Of a stretch of DNA of 33,100 nucleotides, positions 1-8,094 are shown piece after piece. Source of the stretch: Cognatilysobacter lacus (GTDB lineage Bacteria; Pseudomonadota; Gammaproteobacteria; Xanthomonadales; Xanthomonadaceae); NCBI RefSeq assembly GCF_008274655.1, contig NZ_VTRV01000011.1:1-33100 (forward strand). Direction: 5' to 3'. The notes under the pieces are model-generated. The model was not told the DNA's origin, searched no databases, and was given only the letters and a program-made list of their open reading frames with translations. The translations under genes were made by a program, and so were the position numbers. How positions within the stretch are numbered: position 1 is the first letter of the stretch; every line of letters starts with the position of its first letter.

Positions 1-106
1 GCTTCGGGGCGGCGGGCGGAGCGGGCGGGGCCACGACGGCGCGCACCGGCCCGACAGCCTGCCGGAACAGTTCGAGGTCGTCGTCGCGCGGCTCGTTCTC
101 GCTCAT
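1..106 (-). CDS. Smr-domain (MutS2/SmrA-like) protein, 5' fragment
   Basis: Reading leftward from an ATG at 106, the frame is open to the window edge and gives about 35 residues. It starts MSENEPRDDD and continues LELFRQAVGPVRAV before an Ala/Pro-rich stretch. The acidic run followed by LFRQAVGPVR resembles the N-terminus of SmrA/SmrB-type Smr endonuclease-domain proteins, which begin with an E/D-E/D-x-x-LFRxxM/VGxVR-like segment. A GGAG lies just upstream of the ATG. It is divergent from surE, and an Smr gene beside surE is what I recall from Xanthomonas relatives. The Smr domain itself (HGxxR motif) would lie outside the window, so the call rests only on the N-terminal tail. Confidence 0.5.
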   Translation of the reverse strand, partial: MSENEPRDDDLELFRQAVGPVRAVVAPPAPPAAPK

Positions 107-237
107 CGCTCCACACTAGCGGCATCGGGTGCCGGAACCACCACGGCGTCTTCATGAAGCGGAAGGGCACACGCGCCGTTCGGCTATCATGACCCCCCGC
201 CGACGCCGGCGGTGCCTTCCACGCGGCGCCACCATCC

Positions 238-1023
238 ATGCGAGTCCTTGTCAGCAACGACGACGGCGTCGACGCGCCGGGCATCCGCGTACTCGCGGAC
301 CACCTGCGCGCGGCCGGTCATTCAGTCATCACCGTCGCGCCCGACCGCGACCGGTCCGGTGCCAGCAATTCGCTGACGCTCGACATGCCGGTGCGCGTCG
401 TCCGGCAGGACGCGCAGACCTGGCGCGTGTTCGGTACGCCCACTGACTGCGTGCACGTCGCGCTGACCGGCATGCTCGACGAGCTCCCCGACATCGTCGT
501 ATCCGGCATCAACAACACCGCGAACCTCGGCGACGACGTGATCTATTCCGGCACCGTCGCCGCGGCGATGGAAGGCCGCGGGCTGGGCCTGCCGGCGATC
601 GCGGTCTCGCTGGCCACGGTCGACCACGTGGGCCGCAATTACGAGACCGCAGCGCGCGCCGCCGTGGAACTTGTCGCGCGGCTTGCAACCGATCCGCTTC
701 CGGCCGACACCATCCTCAACGTCAATGTTCCGGACGTGCCGTGGGAGTCGCTCGCCGGATTTGAAGTGGGTCGGCTTGGCAACCGCCATCGCGCGGAGGC
801 CTGCATCCCGCAGGTCGATCCGCGCGGCCGCCAGTGGTACTGGATCGGCGCGGCCGGCGCCGCGCAGGATGCCGGCCCCGGCACCGACTTCCACGCCATC
901 GAGCGCGGGTGCGTCTCGATCACGCCGATCCACGTCGACCTCACCCGCTTTCGCGCGCTCGAGCAGGTCGCCGGATGGGTCGGCGGGCTGGTCGACACGC
1001 TCCAGCTGCGGACGGCCGGCTGA
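238..1023 (+). CDS. surE: 5'/3'-nucleotidase SurE
   Basis: SurE is a divalent-metal-dependent phosphatase that removes phosphate from nucleoside 5'- and 3'-monophosphates and trims short polyphosphate; it is cytosolic and linked to stationary-phase survival. The 261-residue product has the usual length. The metal site is intact: D8 and D9 in SNDDG, S40 in [12 protein letters not shown], and N92 in [11 protein letters not shown], followed by the family hallmark [11 protein letters not shown]. The start is fixed by the universal N-terminal strand [11 protein letters not shown] see no strong ribosome binding site. A TATCAT at 185-190 could be a -10 box but has no good -35 partner. pcm begins 2 bases after the stop, the conserved surE-pcm pairing of gammaproteobacteria. 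Confidence 0.97.
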   Translation: MRVLVSNDDGVDAPGIRVLADHLRAAGHSVITVAPDRDRSGASNSLTLDMPVRVVRQDAQTWRVFGTPTDCVHVALTGMLDELPDIVVSGINNTANLGDDVIYSGTVAAAMEGRGLGLPAIAVSLATVDHVGRNYETAARAAVELVARLATDPLPADTILNVNVPDVPWESLAGFEVGRLGNRHRAEACIPQVDPRGRQWYWIGAAGAAQDAGPGTDFHAIERGCVSITPIHVDLTRFRALEQVAGWVGGLVDTLQLRTAG

Positions 1024-1025
1024 CG

Positions 1026-1697
1026 ATGCGCATGCACCTCAAGCCCGAAGCGGCCGGTAGCGGGCTCACGTCGCAGCGCGTGCGCGACCGGCTGGTGGAG
1101 CGGCTGCGCGCGAACGGAATCGCCGACGAACGCGTGTTGAACGCGATCCGCACCGTGCCGCGCCACCTGTTCGTCGACGAGGTGCTGGCGACGCGAGCGT
1201 ACGAAGACACCGCGCTGCCGATCGGTCACGGCCAGACGATCTCGCAGCCGTGGGTGGTTGCCCGCATGACCGAGGCGCTCATGGCCTCGGAGCCGAAGAA
1301 GGTGCTCGAGATCGGCACGGGCTCGGGTTACCAGGCGGCCGTGCTCGCGGCGCTCGGGCTCGAGGTGCACACCGTTGAGCGCATCGGCGAGCTGCTCCGC
1401 ATCGCGCGCAAACGCTTTCGCACGCTCGGCCTCACCGTGCGGAGCAAGCATGACGACGGCCGTATCGGCTGGGCCGAGAACGGACCGTTCGACGCGATCC
1501 TGGTCACTGCCGGAGCCCCGGCGCTGGTGGACGCGCTGCAGCAGCAGCTGGTGCCGGGCGGTACGCTGATAGCACCGGTGGGCGCGGCGAACGCGCAATC
1601 GCTGGTGAAGCTGGTGAAGCGGGCGGATGGCAGTGTCGACGAGCAAGTGCTCGCGCCTGTCGTGTTCGTCCCGCTGCTGTCGGGAATCGTGGATTGA
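1026..1697 (+). CDS. pcm: Protein-L-isoaspartate O-methyltransferase
   Basis: Pcm methylates the alpha-carboxyl of L-isoaspartyl residues in damaged proteins using S-adenosylmethionine, starting their repair to normal aspartate. The product is 223 residues. The conserved [13 protein letters not shown] segment (from residue 71) carries the active-site serine, and the SAM-binding motif I is [13 protein letters not shown] (from residue 93), with a class I Rossmann methyltransferase fold inferred beyond it. The open frame extends further upstream inside surE, but ATG 1026 sits directly after the surE stop and gives the normal family length. The N-terminus [20 protein letters not shown] also fits relatives. 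The close spacing indicates co-translation with surE. Confidence 0.96.
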   Translation: MRMHLKPEAAGSGLTSQRVRDRLVERLRANGIADERVLNAIRTVPRHLFVDEVLATRAYEDTALPIGHGQTISQPWVVARMTEALMASEPKKVLEIGTGSGYQAAVLAALGLEVHTVERIGELLRIARKRFRTLGLTVRSKHDDGRIGWAENGPFDAILVTAGAPALVDALQQQLVPGGTLIAPVGAANAQSLVKLVKRADGSVDEQVLAPVVFVPLLSGIVD

Positions 1698-1710
1698 ACC
1701 GGAGCCGCGT

Positions 1711-2325
1711 TTGAAACTTTTCGCCCCGCTATACGACCGTGCGATCGGATGGGCCAGCCATCCGCATGCCGAACGCTATCTCGCAGCACTCAGTTTCCTC
1801 GAGGCGATCATCTTCCCGGTGATGCCGGAGGTCATGCTCGCGCCGATGTGCGTGGCGCAGCCGCGTCGAGCATTTCGTTACGCGGCGCTGAGCCTGTCGT
1901 TCTCCATGATCGGCGCGGTGGTCGGGTACTACCTCGGCCACTACGCGTTCGAAGCGGTCAAGCCGTTCTTCGCATCGATCGGGCTGCTGCCGAAAATCGA
2001 ATCGGCGATCAGCGCGATGCAGGCGCGGATGGCGCAGTCGCCCTGGGGCGTTTTCTGGCTGCTCGTCGGCGGTGGTTTTGCGCCGATCCCGATGAAGATA
2101 TTCACCTGGGCGTCGGGCATCGTCGGCGTGCCGATGCTGCAATACCTGCTGGCGATGGCGCTCGGGCGCGGCAAGCGTGTCTTCCTGCTCGCGATCGTGA
2201 TCCGCGCGGGCGGCGAGCGCGCGGCAGCGGCGTTGCGCCGCTACATCGAGCCGATCGGCTGGGCCGCGATGCTGCTGCTCGTCGCGGCGATCGGCTGGCT
2301 GGCGTGGTCGGCACACGGCGCATGA
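1711..2325 (+). CDS. YqaA-family (VTT/DedA-like) inner-membrane protein
   Basis: This 204-residue polytopic membrane protein starts LKLFAPLYDRAIGWASHP (first codon TTG, read as Met). I chose TTG 1711 because GGAG at 1701-1704 is well placed before it, it follows the pcm stop by 13 bases, and the upstream extension reads as pcm in another frame. The core has FLEAIIFPVMPEVMLAP, a hydrophobic GAVVGYYLGHYAFE segment, a glycine-rich GGGFAPIPMKIFTWASG re-entrant-like loop, and a C-terminal membrane segment ending WLAWSAHGA. This pattern matches the YqaA branch of the VTT/DedA superfamily, whose members are thought to move lipids or act as proton-driven carriers; the substrate here is unknown. Its last codons overlap the nlpD start by 4 bases (ATGA). 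Confidence 0.85.
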   Translation: MKLFAPLYDRAIGWASHPHAERYLAALSFLEAIIFPVMPEVMLAPMCVAQPRRAFRYAALSLSFSMIGAVVGYYLGHYAFEAVKPFFASIGLLPKIESAISAMQARMAQSPWGVFWLLVGGGFAPIPMKIFTWASGIVGVPMLQYLLAMALGRGKRVFLLAIVIRAGGERAAAALRRYIEPIGWAAMLLLVAAIGWLAWSAHGA

Positions 2326-3074
2326 GCAGGCGCCGTCGCGCCAGCGTCCTGCTCCTGGTCGCGGTCATCGCGACGGCGGGTTGCTCGAGTACCGTTGTTC
2401 GCGAGCAGCCCGGTGCACGACATGCGCCGGCGCGACGCGTGTCGACGCCCAGGCCCGGTGCGATCGCCGTGGTTGCGCGCGGGGAAACCCTTTACTCGAT
2501 CGCAACGCGGAACGGCGTCAGCGTGCTCGATCTCGCGTCGTGGAATTCGTTGCCGCCGCCCTACACCATCTATCCCGGTCAGCGACTTCGGCTTTATCCG
2601 GGGGGCTCTGCCCCGACACGAGCAGCCTCGCGCGGCGCCGCGACGCCGGCCACCTCACCGCGCAGCCAGCCGCCGGCCGTGGCCCCCGCGCCTCCTACGG
2701 CCAGCTTCGCGTGGCGCTGGCCCGCCGAAGGAACGCTGGTCGGACGCTTCCTCACCGGCGAGCCGACGCAGCAGGGCATCGACATTGCGGGCGCGGAAGG
2801 GGCCACCGTGCGATCGGCAGCAGACGGAACCGTGGTCTATTCGGGCGCGGGGCTCGTCGGATACGGCGAGCTGGTGATCGTCAAGCACGGCGACCAGTGG
2901 CTGTCGGCGTACGGGCACAACCGCAAACGGCTGGTCAACGAAGGGCAGCTGGTGAAGGCGGGCGATCCGATCGCCGAGATGGGCCACAGCGGCGCCCCGC
3001 GCGACATGCTGCACTTCGAGATCCGATACGCCGGCAAGCCGGTCGATCCGCTGATTTACCTGCCGCCGCGCTAG
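2322..3074 (+). CDS. nlpD: NlpD-like LysM/M23 (LytM) lipoprotein, probably an amidase activator
   Basis: The product is 250 residues. A basic start and hydrophobic segment lead to a lipobox ending at C21 (IATAGC), so it should be a lipoprotein. A LysM peptidoglycan-binding domain follows (about residues 48-92), then an Ala/Pro/Thr linker and a C-terminal LytM/M23 domain (about 137-246). The LytM zinc site is degenerate. The first metal histidine position is Gln (TQQGIDIAG; only D154 remains), and the HxH motif is reduced to MLHFEIRY. E. coli NlpD has the same losses and activates the amidase AmiC instead of cutting itself, so an activator role in septum splitting is inferred. The start overlaps the yqaA stop. 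In many gammaproteobacteria rpoS follows nlpD; here two minus-strand genes follow instead. Confidence 0.9.
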   Translation: MSRRRRASVLLLVAVIATAGCSSTVVREQPGARHAPARRVSTPRPGAIAVVARGETLYSIATRNGVSVLDLASWNSLPPPYTIYPGQRLRLYPGGSAPTRAASRGAATPATSPRSQPPAVAPAPPTASFAWRWPAEGTLVGRFLTGEPTQQGIDIAGAEGATVRSAADGTVVYSGAGLVGYGELVIVKHGDQWLSAYGHNRKRLVNEGQLVKAGDPIAEMGHSGAPRDMLHFEIRYAGKPVDPLIYLPPR

Positions 3075-3089
3075 CCGCGCGCTTGCGGT

Positions 3090-3473
3090 TCAGCCGTCGG
3101 TTGGCGCCAGGATGAAGCCGGCGACCACGCGCCGGCCTTCGCCGGCCAGCACGCAGAAGGTGCGCGCCGCGGCGGCGTTGCCCATCACCTCGAAGCCGAC
3201 GCCGGCCTGCAGGCAGGTCGCCTGCGTGATCGCGGGCGCGAACCGGAGGCGCTCGCCGCTCCCGATCAGGACGACGTCGGGCGACAGCGCGAGAAGCGGC
3301 TGCAGGAGCTCGGGCGTCAGGTCCGCTGCGGCGGTTACCGGCCAGTCTTCGATGAGCGTGTCGGCCGAGACGATGAAGCTCGCCGTCAGGCAACGCTCGT
3401 TGATGAGGGCGGCGCTGCCGTCCGCGCTACGAAGCACATACGAAAAACCGGGATTCTCGAGCGTCAGTTGCAT
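3090..3473 (-). CDS. Mth938-like domain (DUF498) protein
   Basis: The 127-residue cytosolic protein begins MQLTLENPGFSYVLRSADG and contains SPDVVLIGSGERLRF and then GVGFEVMGNAAAARTFCVLA. The central VVLIGSG strand-turn and the later E-V-M-x-N-x-x-A-A-R-T-F/Y-x-x-L-A segment are typical of the Mth938/DUF498 (NDUFAF3-related) fold. Its mitochondrial relatives help assemble respiratory complex I; the bacterial role is unknown. It lies 40 bases downstream of yhbY on the same strand and probably shares its transcript. It converges with nlpD, with only 15 bases between the two stops. Confidence 0.85.
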   Translation of the reverse strand: MQLTLENPGFSYVLRSADGSAALINERCLTASFIVSADTLIEDWPVTAAADLTPELLQPLLALSPDVVLIGSGERLRFAPAITQATCLQAGVGFEVMGNAAAARTFCVLAGEGRRVVAGFILAPTDG

Positions 3474-3513
3474 GCGAACGTTCCAGGCGGTCGCCGACGT
3501 CCCACGCTGTCGC

Positions 3514-3822
3514 TCAGGCTCGCGGCAGCACGATTTGCCGCTTGTCGCGGCTCGGGCGATACAGCACCGCGGTATGCCCGATGCGCTGGACCAGCACGGC
3601 GTCGGCAGCGGCGGCGAGTGAATCGATCAGCTCGCGGCGGGCTTCGCGGTCTTCCGCTCCCACTTTCACCTTGATCAGCTCGTGGTCTTCCAGCGCCTGG
3701 CCGAGTTCCGCGACCAGCGCCGGCGTCACGCCTTTACCTCCGACCTGCAACATCGCTTTCAGCCCATGGGCGTGGCCGCGAAGGAATCGGATCTGGGCGT
3801 TCGTGAGGCTGGGAGCGGTCAA
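3514..3822 (-). CDS. yhbY: YhbY, CRS1/YhbY (CRM)-domain RNA-binding protein
   Basis: YhbY is a small RNA-binding protein that associates with pre-50S ribosomal particles. From a TTG start at 3822 the product is 102 residues. It reads [19 protein letters not shown], then the RNA-binding loop VGGKGVT (the GxxG-like signature), ELIKVKV, and [13 protein letters not shown] near the end, an excellent family match. I prefer the TTG because it gives the normal family N-terminus just before LTNAQ, with a GGAA a few bases upstream. The only upstream ATG (3861) would add 13 residues unlike the family and intrude into the rlmE promoter region. It is divergent from rlmE, as in E. coli, where yhbY lies opposite rlmE-ftsH. 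Confidence 0.92.
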   Translation of the reverse strand: MTAPSLTNAQIRFLRGHAHGLKAMLQVGGKGVTPALVAELGQALEDHELIKVKVGAEDREARRELIDSLAAAADAVLVQRIGHTAVLYRPSRDKRQIVLPRA

Positions 3823-3900
3823 GCGGACGTTCCGGGAGCGTGGGGAGGCGCAGGGTATCATGCGGTGATTCGCCGACTTTTCCGGCGCCCGCACACGTCG

Positions 3901-4533
3901 ATGCCGAAGCGCAGCCAGTCCAGCCAACGCTGGCTCAAGGAACATTTCTCCGATCCCTACGTGAAGAAGGCGCAGGCCGAGGGGCTGCGTTCGCGAGCCG
4001 CGTACAAGCTCGAGGAACTCGTCGAACGTGACCGGCTGCTCAGGCCCGGAATGGTCGTGGTCGACCTCGGCGCAGCGCCCGGCGGGTGGTCGCAATGGGT
4101 TCGACAGGCGCTGGGTGACTCCGGTCGAGTGATCGCCCTGGACATCCTGGAGATGCCGGCGCTCGCGGGGGTCGAATTCCTTCATGGCGATTTCAGGGAG
4201 GACGAGGTCCTATCCCAGCTGGAAGCGTCGCTCGGACAGACGCAGGTGGACCTTGTTCTGTCGGACATGGCCCCCAACATGAGTGGCATGGACTCGGTGG
4301 ATCTGCCCCGTGCGATGCACCTGGCCGAGCTCGCGATGGATTTCGGTGACCGCCACCTCCGTATCGGCGGCAATTTCCTGATCAAGCTGTTCCAGGGCGT
4401 GGGCTTCGACGATTACGTGCGTGAACTGCGGCGTCGCTACGACAAGGTGGCGATCCGCAAGCCCGCCGCATCGCGCAAACGTTCTCCCGAGGTCTATGCG
4501 CTCGCGCAGGGGCGCAGGGCGCAGATGAAGTAA
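3901..4533 (+). CDS. rlmE: 23S rRNA (uridine-2'-O)-methyltransferase RlmE (FtsJ/RrmJ)
   Basis: RlmE 2'-O-methylates U2552 in the A-loop of 23S rRNA late in 50S assembly and is a heat-shock protein in E. coli. The 210-residue product matches the 209-residue E. coli protein. Visible landmarks are [15 protein letters not shown], the catalytic lysine in [10 protein letters not shown] (K36), the SAM motif [15 protein letters not shown], the catalytic aspartate in [11 protein letters not shown], the lysine in FLIKLFQG and the final catalytic glutamate in RSPEVYALA. The K-D-K-E tetrad is therefore complete. Longer frames start far upstream inside the yhbY antisense region, but ATG 3901 ([11 protein letters not shown]) matches the family N-terminus. 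ftsH follows after 144 bases. Confidence 0.96.
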   Translation: MPKRSQSSQRWLKEHFSDPYVKKAQAEGLRSRAAYKLEELVERDRLLRPGMVVVDLGAAPGGWSQWVRQALGDSGRVIALDILEMPALAGVEFLHGDFREDEVLSQLEASLGQTQVDLVLSDMAPNMSGMDSVDLPRAMHLAELAMDFGDRHLRIGGNFLIKLFQGVGFDDYVRELRRRYDKVAIRKPAASRKRSPEVYALAQGRRAQMK

Positions 4534-4537
4534 CGTG

Positions 4538-4566
4538 GCCTGCGGCCGCTGAAAACGATCGCAGGC
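4538..4566. repeat. Inverted repeat in the rlmE-ftsH gap
   Basis: GCCTGCG (4538-4544) and CGCAGGC (4560-4566) form a 7-bp perfect stem with a 15-base loop just after the rlmE stop. There is no T-run after it, so it is not a classical terminator. It could slow transcription, stabilise the rlmE mRNA end, or be chance in GC-rich DNA. Confidence 0.3.
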
Positions 4567-4634
4567 AAGTGGCGACGGCGCGCAAGCGGCTGTTGCCAGT
4601 CACCCGGCCTCGTCCGGCATGCATCTTGAACAGG

Positions 4635-4649
4635 CGTACAGCTCGTACG
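4635..4649. repeat. CGTAC-N5-GTACG inverted repeat upstream of ftsH
   Basis: CGTAC (4635-4639) and GTACG (4645-4649) are perfect inverted halves around AGCTC, 28 bases before the ftsH start codon. A CTTGAA at 4625-4630 just upstream resembles the -35 element of a heat-shock (sigma-32) promoter, but I could not place a matching -10. The repeat may be an operator or chance; it is recorded because ftsH is often stress-regulated. Confidence 0.25.
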
Positions 4650-4677
4650 TGCTTCAATGGGTCCACAAGGTATGAAG

Positions 4678-6570
<1,893 letters not shown>

Positions 6571-6593
6571 CGCGACGTTGCCACGCAATCCCG

Positions 6594-6623
6594 AAAAGGC
6601 CAGAGTCCGCTCTGGCCTTTTTT
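6594..6623 (+). terminator. Rho-independent terminator after ftsH
   Basis: AAAAGGCCAGAG (6594-6605) pairs perfectly with CTCTGGCCTTTT (6610-6621) across a TCCG tetraloop, and the T-run continues to 6623. It lies 24 bases after the ftsH stop and separates ftsH from the small gene and folP, which must then have some read-through or their own promoter. Confidence 0.93.
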
Positions 6624-6640
6624 CGTTTCCGGAGTCCGCG

Positions 6641-6799
6641 ATGCAACGTCCGCAGCGTTTCGGGGTTTTCCTTGCCATCGGCATTGCGATAGGCGTCGCC
6701 ATCGGGGCGGCGATGCACAACATGGGCGTTGGCGTAGGAATGGGGGTCGCCCTGGGCGTGGTGCTGTCGACCATTGCCGGCCGTCGGGGCGGGACCTGA
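6641..6799 (+). CDS. Small glycine-zipper membrane peptide (52 aa)
   Basis: ATG 6641 is preceded by GGAG (6631-6634) at good spacing and gives 52 residues starting MQRPQRFGVFLAIGIAIG. The middle is almost wholly hydrophobic with glycine every fourth residue or so (GIAIGVAIGAA, then GVGVGMGVALG), the pattern of glycine-zipper membrane segments that pack closely or oligomerise. The tail TIAGRRGGT is basic. I expect one or two membrane passes, with the break at MHNM. The stop overlaps the folP start by one base (TGATG), so the two are translationally coupled. I do not recognise a named family; similar unnamed peptides occur in Xanthomonadaceae. The function is unknown. Confidence 0.72.
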   Translation: MQRPQRFGVFLAIGIAIGVAIGAAMHNMGVGVGMGVALGVVLSTIAGRRGGT

Positions 6800-7698
6800 T
6801 GTTCGACACTGCCCCCGCGCTCGACTGCGGTGGCCGCCGGCTGGTGCTCGACGTGCCGCGGGTGATGGGCATCGTCAACGTAACGCCCGATTCGTTTGCC
6901 GACGGTGGGCAGTCTTTCGACACCGGAGCGGCGATCTCGCGCGGCCTGCAGCTCGTCGACGAGGGCGCCGACCTGCTCGACGTCGGCGGCGAATCGACGC
7001 GGCCCGGCGCCGAGGCGGTGTCGATCGACGAGGAACTGAGCCGCGTCATTCCGGTGATCGCCGCGCTGGCGAAACGCACGGGCGTACCGGTGTCGATCGA
7101 TACCTCCAAGCCCGAGGTGATGCGCGCGGCCGTGGCGGCGGGCGCGGGCATGATCAACGACGTCTACGGGTTGCGGCGCGAGGGTGCGCTCGACGCGGCG
7201 GCGTCGCTCGGCGTGCCGGTGGTGATCATGCACATGCTCGGAGAGCCGCGGTCGATGCAGGACGACCCGCGCTACGAAGACGTGGTGGCCGAAGTGCATC
7301 GCTTCCTGACCGAGCGCATCTTCGCGGCCGAGCTGGCCGGTATCGACAAGAAACGCATCGTGATCGATCCCGGCTTCGGTTTCGGGAAGACGCGCGATCA
7401 CAACCTTCAACTCCTTGCGCGCCTGCAGCGGTTTACGGAGCTCGGCGTGCCGGTGCTCGCCGGTCTGTCGCGCAAGCGGACGATCGGCGAGGTCACCGGA
7501 CGGTCCGTGCCGGCGGAGCGCGCCGCAGGCTCGGTCGCAGCGCATCTCATTGCGGCGCAGAATGGCGCGCGCATCGTGCGGGTGCACGACGTGGCCGCGA
7601 CTGTCGACGCGATCAAGGTCTGGAATGCCGTCGTCGCGCAGCCGGTGCCGCGCGTCGCAGAGGCGAAGCCCACGATTCGTTGGCCGGACGAAGACTGA
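6799..7698 (+). CDS. folP: Dihydropteroate synthase
   Basis: FolP condenses p-aminobenzoate with 6-hydroxymethyl-7,8-dihydropterin diphosphate to make dihydropteroate, the sulfonamide-sensitive step of folate synthesis. The product is 299 residues, slightly longer than the E. coli enzyme because of its tail. TIM-barrel landmarks are in order: MGIVNVTPDSFADGG (loop 1), LLDVGGESTRPGA, VPVSIDTSKPEV, GMINDVYG, VIMHMLGEPRSMQ, VIDPGFGFGKT and the pABA-side GLSRKRTIG. ATG 6799 overlaps the stop of the glycine-zipper peptide. In E. coli folP also follows ftsH directly; the peptide is an insertion in that arrangement. No clear terminator follows; a T6 run at 7803-7808 lacks a good stem. Confidence 0.96.
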   Translation: MFDTAPALDCGGRRLVLDVPRVMGIVNVTPDSFADGGQSFDTGAAISRGLQLVDEGADLLDVGGESTRPGAEAVSIDEELSRVIPVIAALAKRTGVPVSIDTSKPEVMRAAVAAGAGMINDVYGLRREGALDAAASLGVPVVIMHMLGEPRSMQDDPRYEDVVAEVHRFLTERIFAAELAGIDKKRIVIDPGFGFGKTRDHNLQLLARLQRFTELGVPVLAGLSRKRTIGEVTGRSVPAERAAGSVAAHLIAAQNGARIVRVHDVAATVDAIKVWNAVVAQPVPRVAEAKPTIRWPDED

Positions 7699-8094
7699 GC
7701 CAAGCCTCCGCACGTTAGGGCGCGGCATGGCGGAGGCGCGCGGCGCGTGCCGGTCCAGGCACTGCGCCCGTTCGTCGCTGCTTGGCTCCTCGCGTAACTG
7801 CGTTTTTTGCGCCGCTGTGGTGCGCCAACGAATGGCGAGATCGCCCTCCCCGCGCCGGGCCGAGGCGCGCACGTCCGGTTACCCACACATCCTGTGGATA
7901 AGCCTTGGGCAGCGGCTGTGGATAAGCGCGTCGCGAAGCGCCACGGCCGCATGGGGCTTTCATTGGCCAAAGTTTCGCCATGCCGATGCGCATGGCTCCG
8001 CGCGACCGCGGAGGGCCGCACCCGCCCGCAACGGATCGCGTCGCCCGGTCGCTTGCCCCACACTTCGGGCATCGCTTCCTGCCGAAGGCCACAC
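7699..8094. other. Non-coding gap between folP and the permease gene
   Basis: About 396 bases without a credible gene. The left half has GC-rich imperfect repeats and a T6 run (7803-7808) with at best a 3-bp stem, so it is not a confident terminator. The middle holds the DnaA-box cluster at 7879-7925. The right half has the palindrome TTGGCCAA (7963-7970). An AAGG about 7 bases before ATG 8095 serves the permease. I see no clear -35/-10 pair. Confidence 0.6.
7879..7925. promoter_or_regulatory. Cluster of DnaA boxes (two perfect, one with one mismatch)
   Basis: TGTGGATAA, the exact complement of the consensus DnaA box TTATCCACA, occurs at 7893-7901 and again at 7917-7925. Both lie in a longer direct repeat CTGTGGATAAGC (7892-7903 and 7916-7927), 24 bases start to start. 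TTACCCACA at 7879-7887, one mismatch from consensus, lies in opposite orientation and forms an inverted pair with the first box across 5 bases. Three boxes within 47 bases of intergenic DNA are unlikely by chance. DnaA binding is inferred. It could regulate the permease gene, titrate DnaA, or be a relic. dnaA, dnaN and an AT-rich unwinding element are all absent, so this is not an obvious oriC. Confidence 0.6.

Noticed and set aside
129-446. A 105-codon plus-strand frame overlapping the start of surE
   Set aside because: Arg-rich out-of-frame shadow; surE is certain in another frame.
2322-3074. Active M23 endopeptidase
   Set aside because: The first metal histidine and the first histidine of HxH are missing, so it is more likely an NlpD-type activator.
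4654-4677. ATG 4657 or 4672 as the ftsH start
   Set aside because: Possible, but [11 protein letters not shown] at 4678 fits both the family and the AAGG spacing better.
7879-7925. Chromosome origin (oriC)
   Set aside because: DnaA boxes are present, but there is no AT-rich unwinding region and no dnaA, dnaN, rpmH or gidA neighbour; folP and a permease flank it.
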